From positions 177,745,600 through 177,809,599 of the forward strand of contig CM041293.1 in NCBI GenBank assembly GCA_023052935.1: a stretch of 64,000 bases of DNA. Direction: 5' to 3'. Origin of the DNA: Piezodorus guildinii. Taxonomy: Eukaryota; Arthropoda; Insecta; Hemiptera; Pentatomidae. Below, in pieces: positions 45,901-57,400 of the stretch. Made by a program: the position numbers and the translations under genes. How positions within the stretch are numbered: position 1 is the stretch's first letter; each line of letters starts with the position of its first letter. The notes below the pieces were generated by a model. That model was not told the origin of the DNA and searched no databases. It worked only from the letters and a program-made list of their open reading frames with translations.

Positions 45901-48894
45901 CTCGTAAACCAATGACTTCCAGCCTTAAAGTCTCCTTTAATTACTCTCCTCTAGCCTTGTTGAACAGATCCAATATCTAGGAGTCCATCTTGACAAATGG
46001 CTTACTCCGAATCCTCATACAAGACTGAAACGACAAAAAACTGCAGGACGTTTTCAGCTACTTCAACACTTACTAGACGTTCTAATCTCCCACTAAACTA
46101 CAAACGGCTCATTTACCATACATGACTATTATAAGGCCAATCTGGATGTATGGAATTGAGCTTTGCAGCTCAACTAAACCATCAAATTCCTCTTGAATCC
46201 AATCCTTACAATCCAAAATCCTTTGTAAAATCCTCAACATTCCCTACTTTGTCATGAAGAAACTCGTCCATAATGACCCTGATGTTCCGTATGTTACTGA
46301 TTTGGCCCGAACCAGATACCTCTTCTCACATTACAAACTCCATTCCCACTCTAACCCATTAGTTTCGATCCTATCTTCCTCTTCAATACCTGACAATCCC
46401 CCGAGGCGTCTAAAAAGAAGATAGACTCAAGACCTTCTAGTTTAAAATATTTTTAGAGTGTTTTCTACAAGTCTTGTTCATGTCTATTTTATTTTAGCCT
46501 ATTTACTAGTTATGTTGTTTGGTACAGTTTTAAATATCAATAAATAATAACAATAAAATGTTTTTGTTTTAAAAAATTTGTGATTTTTATAATTCTACGT
46601 ATAATATATTTAAAATTTCCAGAATTTAAAAATATTTCGAAATTGTACAAACCCTTCAATGATGACTTCATGAGGGTCTCCTCCGTCATCATCATCATCC
46701 TCCTCGCTGTTTTCCGATGATTCCGTATCACCATGTTCAAATCCTGATGATACTTCTACGGGCTGAATTCTTGAAGGAGCCCTAGACTAATGATAAACAT
46801 TTTAATTTTTAGAATAAAAACTAAAAGCAAATAACCTCCACTCTGAGTGGCACTAAGGAGGATGATCAAGAATAAGACATTCATGAATGCCACCTCCACC
46901 ATTTCATTCTTTATCATACATGCAATGAAGTAATCAATATAATTTAGTATTGATGTGTGACATGAAGAATGATTTGAGCTTCTTGGCATATAATATTACT
47001 TGAATTGAATTTGGAGATAGATAAAACTTTTATAAATAAAACAACAGTAAAAAATAACAATAATCAATCAATATTACACATTAGAAAGTTTTTTTAAATT
47101 ATAATTAAATTCTTTAATAGCCTATATCAATAAGGCCATGCTATTTTACACAAATTGTATACAGACAACCAGTTATCACCATTGAGACATTTTATCACAT
47201 CATCAACTTTTAGAGAACTCTTTCCAAAACAATTTTTTCTTTTTTACCACGCAAAGAACACATGACACTACTATTTGAATAAAATCAGTAGAGATAAAGA
47301 AGTTCACATCTAACTTTGAATATCCATTTAACCCCATTAAAGTTTAGTTTATTATCATCAAGGTAATGTGTTCCATAATCATAATTTAAGTTTTTATACA
47401 TATACATTTTTTCCGAAACTGAAGCCTTTTGTACATATTTTAATCTGTAAATTTCTGTTAACGATCCTCTAAATTCCTGTAGGATTAAATCTCATTTATT
47501 TTTATTGTCGAGTTTAATGTCTATGTCAATATTATGTTTTTCAGCTATTTCTCTTAAATCGTTTATCCATTATACTTTTGTTTAACAAGTTCATTATTTA
47601 ATAAATATGGTAGCCTATTGTTTGTCAGGTTTTTAACTTTTATTATATAACTATGCTGTATTTTTTAAGTTTTTATGAACATTGGGACTATTTAAGTTTC
47701 CAAATGTATTAAGTAGGACGGGGGGTGGCTTGGGGCAAGCTAAATAATTTCTTGATGAAGTAATACAGAAGTTTTAACATTCAATATATTATTTACTACC
47801 CCATATAATAAATAGTATGTCTATATTTTGGTGTCAATGATTTTGTATAGTTACCTGTTTCCTTCATGGTGAGTTAGGCTTGGTGTTTTTTTTTTTTTTT
47901 TGTTTTTTTTTTTTGTGTATAAATTCTCTTATTGTTAAAATAATCAGTTCTTTGTGCAGGTAAGAAATTTTGATGTATGGTGCATAATTATTGGTGATCG
48001 TTAGACATTAAGAATTAGTTTTTTAGTAAATATATTTTATTTATATGTATTTTGTATTTATATGTAGCAATACTCCAGACATGCATATTTAATTATAGAC
48101 ATTATTGTTTTATTGCTGAAAATTTGAATATTCATTGAAGTAAGAGTACACAATTAATTTTATTATTAATATTGTGGTCAAATATACGTTTACAGTGAAG
48201 GGTGATTCTTAAATCTTTTATTTGTTTTAAAATGGGTAATACTATGTCATTGTTTTGATCCAATGGAATAGAAAACATTAAGCTTAAATGGCTGAATGAG
48301 TTGCCATAACTATAAATTAAAAGCTAAAGGATACTATTATTTATCTTGGTGTTGACTGAATTTTATTTTTGAGAGCGAAATTAATAAATGTCATCACAAG
48401 AAAAAATGTTAGATTATTATTGAAATAATGTAAATGTAAATTATATAAATTAAAAAGTGTATATGTACAACCTTAGCTGCTGACATAGGCCTCTCACGTT
48501 TTGGTTTCATTTCTGCTCGCATTTCCATCCGACTGGAGACATATTCTCTTCTTGGACTACTTGGAGATAAACTTTCTACCTCATCAGCATTTTTAACATC
48601 AATTTCTTCATCATACATTTCATTCATTATTGCTCTGGAATTGTATAACCAGAGATTAATTTTAAGTTTATTTCTGAACTAGTTAATTATTAAAGAGAAA
48701 CAAAGCAAGAAAATTAACTTAAATTATTGTAAGTTATTTAATTTTAACTTAAAATAAACAATATTGACAGATATACCTGAAAAAAGTTTTCAGTATGCTG
48801 AAGGTTACTTTTAACTGTTGCCATGCCAACACATAACAGATTCATAAACAAACCTCATAGAAGGATCTGTTGCAGGAATAACTTTAATTATTAT
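39936..48894 (-). CDS. IFT46: Intraflagellar transport protein 46, eight exons (5' end uncertain)
   Basis: Subunit of the IFT-B complex that moves cargo along cilia. Minus-strand exons are 48894-48854, 48634-48472, 46786-46653, 44928-44854, 44729-44501, 42955-42843, 40247-40120 and 40051-39936. They total 999 nt with consistent phases; TGA is at 39938-39936. An ATG at 48627 would give 316 residues, close to the roughly 300 of animal IFT46. The first 41-nt exon is in phase with the next and has a good pyrimidine tract, so translation may begin further upstream. Family-defining stretches are visible: an acidic EEDDDDD run, AYDPKDYQRLPVS, IPAVGDIDAFIKV, NLGLTVVDEPS, AEKNPKAIDKWI, SKPPPTLEYSRPMPDIDG and the SRIESLHILFTLYS end. 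The exact donor of the 44729-44501 exon could be three bases different. The introns contain a mariner, inverted repeats, a SINE and a Jockey-like remnant. Confidence 0.92.
40415..40640 (-). mobile_element. LINE 3' untranslated fragment with TAGAA-repeat tail
   Basis: Starts at TAGAATAGAATAGAA and continues ACTTTATTCTGGAACAAAGT, like the 3' end of the LINE family at 25225. No coding sequence. Lies about 170 bp before (downstream on the minus strand, in the intron after) the 40247-40120 IFT46 exon. Confidence 0.55.
40790..42610 (+). repeat. Inverted-repeat family remnants around mariner family 2
   Basis: The part at 40790-41066 (TTTAATGGGCTTTAATAT, CTCAAGAGAAAAACG) and the tail at 42355-42420 (TGAGGTAAGTGAAACTAGTG) belong to one copy split by the mariner. 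A second tail copy follows at 42420-42610. Confidence 0.6.
41069..42352 (-). mobile_element. Mariner family 2, near full length, with frameshifts
   Basis: The element is 1284 bp with terminal repeats TTGGGTTGATGCAAAATTAA and its mirror, and TA at both sides. The transposase starts at 42162 on the minus strand with MSKCDFRQIYFYEFKLGRSA, then RWFQKFRRGDFDLEDKEGRG and a second helix-turn-helix ending VNQSTVYATWKQL. The frame then shifts near 41860. Catalytic pieces are visible further on (ILLTDNAKPHVAQHNA near 41440). It resembles the irritans/HsMar1-like mariners. It lies in an IFT46 intron, inside a copy of the inverted-repeat family. Confidence 0.88.
43083..43608. repeat. Inverted-repeat family: short foldback copy
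   Basis: A 526-bp hairpin. The left arm begins TTTCACTTACCTATATATGA at 43088; the right arm is its mirror, ending ATATATAGGTAAGTAAAAGT at 43605. The arms are about 140 bp and include the GGGTCTCC/GGGGACCC block. The loop has the TTTTTGAGAAAATTGTAAAA core. Confidence 0.75.
43712..44012 (+). repeat. tRNA-derived SINE family 1 (plus)
   Basis: Head AGTGGCATGGTCTAGTGGGT with CCAGGTTCAAATCTCGGCTG (B-box) at 43716-43785; body to AGGATCCTTCATCCTACAGA-type sequence near 44010. IFT46 intron. Confidence 0.7.
44315..44480 (-). mobile_element. LINE 3' untranslated fragment with TAGAA-repeat tail
   Basis: TAGAATAGAATAGAA followed by TTTTATTCTGGGACCAGGTC and a TCTGGCCAACAGAC stretch, shared with the copies at 25240 and 40430. 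No coding sequence. Confidence 0.55.
44980..45430 (-). repeat. Inverted-repeat family fragment (minus)
   Basis: ATCTGGTGCAGGCAGCACAC near 45018 is the far end of the family, and TTTCACGATCTCAATACTTT at 45388 with CATAGGTAAGTGAAAGC is the near end. The middle (45050-45290) is unrelated AAT-rich sequence. Confidence 0.55.
45560..46555 (+). mobile_element. Jockey-like LINE remnant, heavily decayed
   Basis: Traces in shifting frames: HAAGVPQGSILGPIL (45657-45702), a YADDTCVLS core with one frame change (45745-45775), LKQWCQNWRIKINSNKFHQI and YLGVHLDKWLTPNPHTRLKR (about 45975). The 3' end is an AATAATAACAATAAAA tail at about 46540. It lies in an IFT46 intron. Confidence 0.78.
46990..48400. other. 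IFT46 intron without recognised elements
   Basis: AT-rich, with T-runs near 47890-47915. I see no gene or clear repeat. Confidence 0.4.
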
Positions 48895-48899
48895 CTGTT

Positions 48900-51800
48900 T
48901 AAAAAAAAAATCAGAAATAATCTATTTTTTGAGAAACACAATATATTTTGAATGACTCAAGATGGCATATTATAAATTCTATGATATTTTTAAATCATAA
49001 TTTTATTTAAACTGTCTGAACAATCTAATCATTATTCCTTCCTTAATAATCAAATTTTATTTCATATTCTGACCAAAACTAACAGCAATATAAGATTAAC
49101 AAGAAATGTGTAATTCACCTTACAGAAATGTTTTGTTTTTTTAAACAGTCACTGAATTCTTTTTTTATTGTTAATTTAGAATGTTACGTTAAAGAAATTC
49201 TTAATATGTAATCTGTTAATTTTTAATAGTAAATCACATGATTTATGAATGGCAAATTTGAAATAAAAATTGCTGAAGCTGATTCAGACATGAAACATAC
49301 AATTTTATAATTAATATGGTCTTTTCAATCAAATGGATTATAATTTTATATTTTAATATTACAAATTAACAGTAGTCAAGAAAACATTATTTTAAATCCA
49401 AATGAAATAAAATAAAGTAATTTAAAAAAATATATACATATAATAAATTGTTAAAGTTTTAAAATAATTCTCTACATCAATTTAAGTATGGTGAAAAGTA
49501 AATACTTTTTTTCACAGTTTAACAAAGGATAGAACATACACAATTTTATCAGTTAGTAATGTGTTAATTTTGGTCCTAACAATTCCTTTAATATATTTAA
49601 AAATTATTATAATTTTAATAAGATTTATTTTTATATTTTTTGTTGCACCAATGCTTGGTTCTATGATTTATGGTTAAAAGTCATAAAATTTGATGACTAG
49701 GAAATAACATGTTACTTCTTCTTTCAACTATAGGCTTGAATACTGGAATGACAGTTATATTACCTACTAATCTATTGTGCATCTTAATATTGTATAATAC
49801 AATATTTTAATTATCAAGAGGAAAAAGAAGAAGATTTATTGCAAGATTGTAATCCAAAACTTTAAGTTTTTTGAACATCAGTAATAACATACCATATTGT
49901 CTTCCTGTGATGCTCTGTCTTTATTTTGTTTGAATTTTTTTACTATTGATATGATATTAGTTGTCTCTGGTCGACATTTATTTTATCTGTTCTGTTTATA
50001 TCTAAATTGGACTCTACTTCTCTTCGTAAAACTGTTCCAAACACGTAACAGTATGATAAAAATTTAATGCATTAAGGATGTAAACCATACTAAAGAGGGG
50101 TATTTTTAATAGGTTGTAACAATAGTTATTATATTAATACATTATAGTATATTATAATATTACATTAGGGTTACATTTATTTACTTATGTAAAGTTGTTA
50201 TTATTAACTGCAGTGATAATCTTCCTGGTCATAAACCATAAACGATTGGAGCATACTAATTTGTTATTGAAATGTCATGATGGTTGTAAAGCTATTCAGA
50301 TTACAACTTTAACATGTATATCTTAGTAACTAGACCCATAATGTTCACATTATATTATAGTAAAAGTAGTTAATCATAAGAGAGATTTACAGATATGTCT
50401 ATTTGATATTATGTGATATTGTTTAAATCAGTTTCACAGTTATTTTATTTATATTACAGGAATATTCTTTAATATGTCCATAGACAACTGAACCAGTTGA
50501 TGTGTCACTATTTGGTGTGTCATCACATCTACTGTGGAAAGAGACATCTTGATGTGAGGCAGAAACAGATCAAAAGCATTACTTCTTAACACACATTTGT
50601 GAAGATGCCTTGGTTCTGTCTCTCCTGTACATACCTAGAAATTTGAAATGAAATGGTTCTGTTTTTTTTGGCATTTAAGTGATTTTTTTTTTCAGTTATG
50701 AGTATGCCTGAATTCACAAAATGTCCAGTGGCTGTGTTGTCTACTAGTATTTCAGACTTCATGCTTTATTTTTAGTAATCTTTCATTAATATGTTAACAA
50801 TTATTTTGTTTCTTTTTGAGTGTTATTGTTTCTGTATAGTCACTTGAGGTGTTGCTCTAAAAGGTTTGTTAAATATGTTCTTTCGGGTTTAGTGAAGGTT
50901 GGTACAAGTGCCCAGAGCAGGTACATGGCCTCCCCGATTATTTTGGCAAATAGCGACAATCTTATACAAAAAAAAAAAAATTAAATGATCCATAGAATAT
51001 TGCAGTATGCAATAAACAATATAATGTACCCAATTATAAGTAAGTAAAGTTAAGGACTGTTTACAGAGGTGAATGCCGACTCTATAACCAACTAGTTAAG
51101 ACAACCAAAGGACAGTTATTCGTATATTCGTGCTTATCTAATACATATGATTTTATCAGTGATTTATTTTGGCTGTAGTGTGACATATTTTATACAATAA
51201 TCTGCATTTCAACTTACTCTCTGACTGTTTCGTTTATGAAAGAGACACATTTCCAAGAAATGGGTTTAAGTAAGTTATTTATCTTATTTATAATATAGAT
51301 AAAAATAGTTAGCTTAATTATATATTATTTGTTTATAATGAGGTACATTTATGGAAGAAAAAGTATATATATGTAATTATTCTAGTCTAAAAAAAAAAGT
51401 TTATCTTTATTTTAGTTAAATACAAAAGTTTCGAATTTAAAATGAGACGTAAGTTAAAGAGTGGGTAAGGTTCAAGACTCTTTACTTCTGTACCTATTTA
51501 GGGCATATAAGTCTTAATTCTGTAATATGATATACTAATCTCCTAGAACGAATTCCTCCATTATAAAGTTGGTACCTTCAATTCGGGTAAACAGTCAAGT
51601 GAGATTAAGGACAGATCACCTTTTACAACCATGGGCTTTGAAACAGTATATCCTTAACAAAAAATTGAACTCGACTTATCTCACTCGTAAGCTATTTTTT
51701 TTACGGAAAGATAAAGAAAACACACACATATATGTTGGTGCGGATTCATCAGGTTCGTGATGCTAAATATCCTACTGTATTTAAACTCCCCTCTATTTAT

Positions 51801-52640
51801 CTTAATTATTAATATATGTGTTAATGTAGAATAAAGTTTTTGAAATATCAGGTGGGTAGAAAAATCATTTTACTGATCATCCAAGAAATATCGCTTTGGT
51901 TCTTGGCTCGGGGTATTTCCAAAGAGCAATTATTTGCTGTACTGACCTTCAGAAGTAATTATTTACCTCTAAGCTCTTATGTTATGAAATTGAACCTATT
52001 GTTTAGCATCTTGAGTCATTGATTTCATCAAGGAAAATAATAACTGATAGAATAGCTAACACGATCTCTATCTTAGACAATGTAAGTCCTTGAGTAAAAA
52101 ATGATTCACCTGTTCAAAAAGAGGGAAAGACACGGAGAAGGCGACTTTCGTACATTAATGCGTTGTTCCTCCATCTACATGTACTTATGTTTATAATCAC
52201 ACGCATTCAAACTCTGCTTCATCACATTTGTCCCTTACTTCATTTTAAAAAAAATCAAAAAATGTATAGTGTAGTATTGAGGTTCCTTCATGTCGCTACT
52301 TTTGGACATTCTGGAGCAAGCTCACTGTTTGAATCATTAGGTTAATGCAAAATTAACAGTCGGCAAATTATATGTTAAATGGAAGTCTACATTAGGTTAT
52401 AAGCGAACCGCTTGTCTTCCCGCTCCGTTTCGTTATACCTCCGCAACTCATCTTTCTACCTTTCCTTTTTAATGTTTCTTTTTTTTTTTTTTTTTTTTTT
52501 TTTTTTATCTTGCCTCGCAACTCTGCTTAAAATAATTCACTCGTAGGTGCGGAGTTCACAGGTTTTTTTACATTAATTTATCATTAAATTACGTTTAATC
52601 CTATAAATTAGTGGATTTTCCTATCTTCTAAGAAAATTTA
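48900..52640. other. Intergenic stretch between IFT46 and MCRS1, no gene recognised
   Basis: AT-rich. Short frames (for example 51569-51760, 52163-52345) have no recognisable domain. A mariner-end-like GGTTAATGCAAAATTAAC lies at 52341, and a T-run of about 30 at 52480-52506. Promoters of both genes may lie at the two edges. Confidence 0.4.
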
Positions 52641-52652
52641 AAGTCTGATAGG

Positions 52653-53509
52653 CGGAATTCCACTGAGGCGACAATGAGCGGACATGTAGCTCGATTCTTG
52701 TTGCCTTTGCACCCGTCTGACTTTGTGGCACGAAATTGATGCGAGGGTCGCATGCGCTTGTCGTACATGAGTGTAGCATGCGACAAAGCGATTCAACTTA
52801 GGCAACTTCAGTTTCGTTAATCATGTCATTACAAACCGTCGTGGCTGCTGCTTCTTTGGAAATTGCAAACGAAAACAGGAAAAGGAAAAGAAAATCACCG
52901 AAATATTGGAGAAGAGACAATAAAATTATACGTCGATGGTGAAGCAATCCAGAATAATTTATATAACAAGTTGGTTGATGATGATGACGCATTGTTTCAG
53001 AATTTTACACGGATGAGTAAAGAAGACTTTCAATTCTTACATGAAAATATCTCACCTATGATAAAAAAAAATTGATACTAACTTTCGGGAAGCTATGACA
53101 TTAAAAATAAACTAATTATTTTTACATTTATCACCGTATAATAATTATATTAAGCTCTTTCAGTTTGTCGTTTTTTATTCTTACATCTCTGTATTCCGTG
53201 ATTTAATTATTCCATAACTCGGGGGAGTTATGGTAATCCTCAATAGAAGCAGAAATGTAAGCGTTGGACCAATCTATGTTGCCTACTACAAGTCACACCG
53301 ATCCGTTGGCTGTTGGATAGATGGCGGCCGCGTTCGACACGTCGAATCGTGTCAGTGGTCGACAGGCAACTTGTAGCATGCGGCAAGAAGACATATTTTT
53401 GTCGCTCTGTGTTCCTCGTATGGAAAGACTGAGAGTGGCATGTGGCAATGACGCATGCATGGTACGTGTTTCCTAAATTTCGCCCTATGGAATTCCGCCT
53501 TAAGACTGA
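52653..53509 (+). mobile_element. PIF/Harbinger transposon, internally deleted
   Basis: Inverted ends GGCGGAATTCCA and its mirror lie at 52650 and 53498-53509. From ATG 52821 the protein reads RKRKRKSPKYWRRD, then after a frame change NNLYNKLVDDDDALFQNFTR and MSKEDFQFLHENISPMIKK, then TNFREAMTL in another frame. This is the N-terminal region of Harbinger (HARBI1-like) nucleases. The DDE core is missing. The three-base target duplication is not clear. Confidence 0.72.
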
Positions 53510-53514
53510 CGACT

Positions 53515-54424
53515 GCCTAAAATCTATCATACTCGAGCTATAATGTTTCACTAATACATAGTTATAGGAAAAACAGGGAACGCATTCACCAAGTTTGGAT
53601 GGATCAACATTTGGTCGTTTGCAGAGTTTCCTCCTTTTATAATTTGATGAATGAGTTAGAGGTTTTATCTGTTATACTGAAGGGTTTAATATGAGGACTT
53701 CAACTTTTTTTTCAGCCTAAGATAGATATGAAAATTATTGATGTTCTTATAGCTGAAATTATAGTCTAATTCTTTTGCATTCGTTAATATTTTAGTGCGT
53801 CCTTAAAATTGGTGTTTTTTTCGACGTATGTGCTTTCTGTTTTCAATAACTTCTATAGTTTGATCATCAGTTTTTAAGTAATTGTGTCTGTTAAAATGTT
53901 TACAGCATGTTATATAAATTGGGGTTAAACAGTATATAAAGCTGTACGGATTAAAGCTTGAATCTTATCAAAAATGAATGATATGGATAAGGGACATAGA
54001 CCAACCTTATGAGGAGTTGCTTAATTTGTATATTACGAATTAAAACTACCATTGAACATTATTAGAACTGCTTTGAATTTTAATCAGAATTCTAAAAATG
54101 CAACTGGAAGTTCTTTATTATTAGATTAAGAAAATTAACATAATCTTACATCTGATGACGTCATATGTTGTATGTGTCCAAGTGACGTCAGATATGATTA
54201 GTTACGACCTCTTCTTGCTACGCTTGGACAGGTTATGTTAAATTGTTTTCATCCGTATTTGTAAACATTGAATTATTCTTATCTTTTGAATTCATTATTG
54301 TTAAAAGTAGTGTTTTCTTACGATGGATCATAATATTAAACGGTTACATACTTGATTTTCTATTAATTATCTTTGTCATTCCGGTAAATTCTATCTATTC
54401 TTCTGTGGTTAAATTGTTTAAATA
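53515..54424. other. MCRS1 upstream region
   Basis: No coding frame of note. Two CRE octamers at 54157 and 54184. A frame at 54243-54425 is hydrophobic and probably untranslated leader. Confidence 0.4.
54157..54191. promoter_or_regulatory. Two perfect CRE/ATF palindromes upstream of MCRS1
   Basis: TGACGTCA occurs at 54157-54164 and again at 54184-54191, centre-to-centre 27 bp, 234-268 bp before the MCRS1 ATG. The flanks are also partly mirrored. CREB/ATF proteins bind this octamer; a promoter role here is inferred from position. Confidence 0.5.
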
Positions 54425-57400
54425 ATGGATAATCCTACAGCATCCAATTCAGTTGATATTGACTTTCCTCTTACTCCTACCATGGAAGTCAGTTCATCTG
54501 ATAATAACAAGAGGAGGAGGTATTTTAAAATATTATTATTTTTTGAGAATACGATCTTGTAATATTAAGAATATTATCAAGATATTATAAACAAAATCCT
54601 AATGATGAATGTTGGTATCTTGAAATATTAGCAGTTCACGGTCCATCAAGAGAGAAAATTTGATGATGAGCTGGTGGAATACAGTTTTTCCAGCAAAGAT
54701 GTCGAACCTATGGTGAAAAAACCGCAAAATAGTAGATCCAGAACATTATCACAGTCGAACTTTTGTGTGTAGTATTGTGTTGGTTATGCTATAATTAATT
54801 TTATTTGTGAATACATTTCTTATGCTTTTTTTTATTGATTTTCATCTAGATGAAGCAAGTTCGAGTGCTAGTGTTCCTTCTCCTATTGAAAAACGCCGAA
54901 TAATACCCAGGCCAAGTTCAAAAAAGTCTAAGAAATCAAAACCACCTTCTCATGCTGCTACAAAAGATTTAGGAAGGTGGAAGCCAACCGATGATCTTGC
55001 ACTTATTACTGCCGTGATTCAGGTTTGTTTTGTTTCAATTATACTGTTTGCTTTCACTTACCTATACTTACAATATATAGTGTGGAGAAGTAGTTTGATC
55101 ATGAAAAGTGTACCTGTATATGGCATGTCTTGATCAAGAAACCAAATTTTGTACACAACTGAAATTTCATAATTAAGACAAGCATGTATCGGGGATGTTA
55201 CAGTAACTTTTGCATTAACTTAAAATTACTTGAAGAGTCAAGAGACGATTATAAGAGTTATATATCAATTGTTGGAAACATAGTTAGCAATATGTTATAG
55301 TAAGGCTTCTTTTTCATATACCTTACATATCTTCTATTGGCTCTTTGAAGCTCGCTTGCCTTTTTTGAAATTAAAAAAACAAATATGCAAAAAAATATTT
55401 TATCATTTAACATTTCCCACTATACTGTTGCACAAACAACATTAATGTCATTTAAACCTAACAACAGTTTTGGGATTGGACTTAAAACTTTGACTGATAG
55501 CTATCATTGTTGTGAGATAAGGCAAAGGAACTGGATATATTTAAAAACAATTTGCATCAGTAACAAAAACCGAATGAACTTATGGATCCACCCAAAATTT
55601 TTGCTGTGAATTAGTTTTAAATTTTAATCTATTGTTGTAATTTAAGTTTTGGCTACAACAAATTACTTTTTAATATCTAATATTCTTCATTTTTAGTCTA
55701 ATGATTTGCAACACGTCCACCGAGGCATCAAGTTTTCATGCAAGTTTACTCTTCAAGAAGTACAACAGAGATGGTATTCTTTACTTTACGAGCCAACCAT
55801 TTCCAAACTAGCGATGAGTGCTATGCGTAATCTACATCCTGATGTCATAGCAAATATTGAGAGTAAGACGTTATATAGCAAAGAAGAGCAGCAATTACTC
55901 TCTGCGATTAAGTCTGTAAGTCTATTATTCGTTTTTTAGCATTTACTTTTACTTACCCCTACGTATGAATTTTGTAGCAAGGGGAAGTATGGCGATCATG
56001 AACATTTTTAAATTCAAGTTTTCACAGGAAGTACACGTTTTAAGGTCTCCTCCAAATGACCATGTCCACCAAAATGTTAGTGTATAAGATGGGGTATGGG
56101 GTAAGTCTAGCTCAAAAAGGATATGTTGTGCTGAATCAAAAATACATATTTTAGAAGTTAAAACAACTTTTTCAACAAAATTGGCGAACAAGAAGAGCCA
56201 CTTTTGTACCTTGTATTTCCCACTATTTTCTCAAAAACGCTCTAACGATTTTCATTAAACCCACTATATAGATGTAAATTTTAGTGGGCTTAGAATACTA
56301 TAATAATTTTAGAACTAGAGAATAGTAATATAATTTACTGTTAAGAAAGCTAAAAATTTGAGAAAAATATTATATTGAGGATGTATAGGTAGAAATAATT
56401 GGGAGTCAGTCTTTTTTTAAATTATCATGCATCATGCTTGATAATGCTCAATTATGTCCTGATGATGGCTCACAAGTTTGAGCCAAACATCGGCAAAAGT
56501 AAAATATCGGGTTGTTTCACATGAAATGTCCGTTTTTATAGTTTCTGAAATACATAAAGGGTTTTGCAGGTCTCTGTTGTTTTCTTCCGAATGTTTACAT
56601 ATTTAAAGTAAACAGTTATCTACCTTTGTATTATAAACATTAGCTTCCCAATCAATTAGCCACTTTTTAGTATACCTCCAAATATGAACATGGAAACACA
56701 CGATTTTCGAGTAATATTTTTGTACGAGTTTAAACTCGGCCATTCAGCAGCTGAGGCTGCTAGAAATATTTGCAAGGCGTTTGGGAAGGGAGTGTTAATG
56801 AACAGACCATTCACCGTTGGTTTGCTAAGTTTTCAGCTGGGAATACTGACTTGGAAAACTTGTCCCGAGGAAGACCTCTGTTCGTAATAGACAACGATGT
56901 CCTCAAACATACATAAAAAGAAGGTAAATACTTATAAAAATAAAAATAAAATTATCTTGTTTTCATATTGTATTTTTAATAAAAATCCTTTACCTTGAAA
57001 ACGGAAATTTCATTTGACACAACCCAATATTAAAAAAGACTGACTCCCAATTATTTCTACCTACAAAAATATTATCTTACATACTAAGTTGTGAAGGGAA
57101 TGTAAAGTGACGGATAGGACATAAACTCATATGATTATTGTAAACTAAAATTTTATATTATATGTTTTTAATGAAATTGAATATAATTCTTTAAACGTTT
57201 TTCAAATCAAACTTTTATTTCATAGTTCTTAGTAGGTAAAATTCTTAATATTTAAAAAAAAATATCTCATACACAAAATCGTAAATTATGGAAAGTGACG
57301 ATTTAGAGAGTACAATTATTACTGATAATAATGTGTATCAATGTCATATTACTATATTAGTTATGTTACTTAGGCCTTGCTAAAATACTAAGAAGTCATC

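Noticed and set aside
52341..52375. Mariner family 2 end-like sequence GGTTAATGCAAAATTAAC
   Set aside because: Only one end, no TA pair and no coding remnant found nearby.
54243..54425. Hydrophobic 60-codon frame just upstream of MCRS1
   Set aside because: Ends right before the MCRS1 ATG and has no homology; most likely leader sequence.
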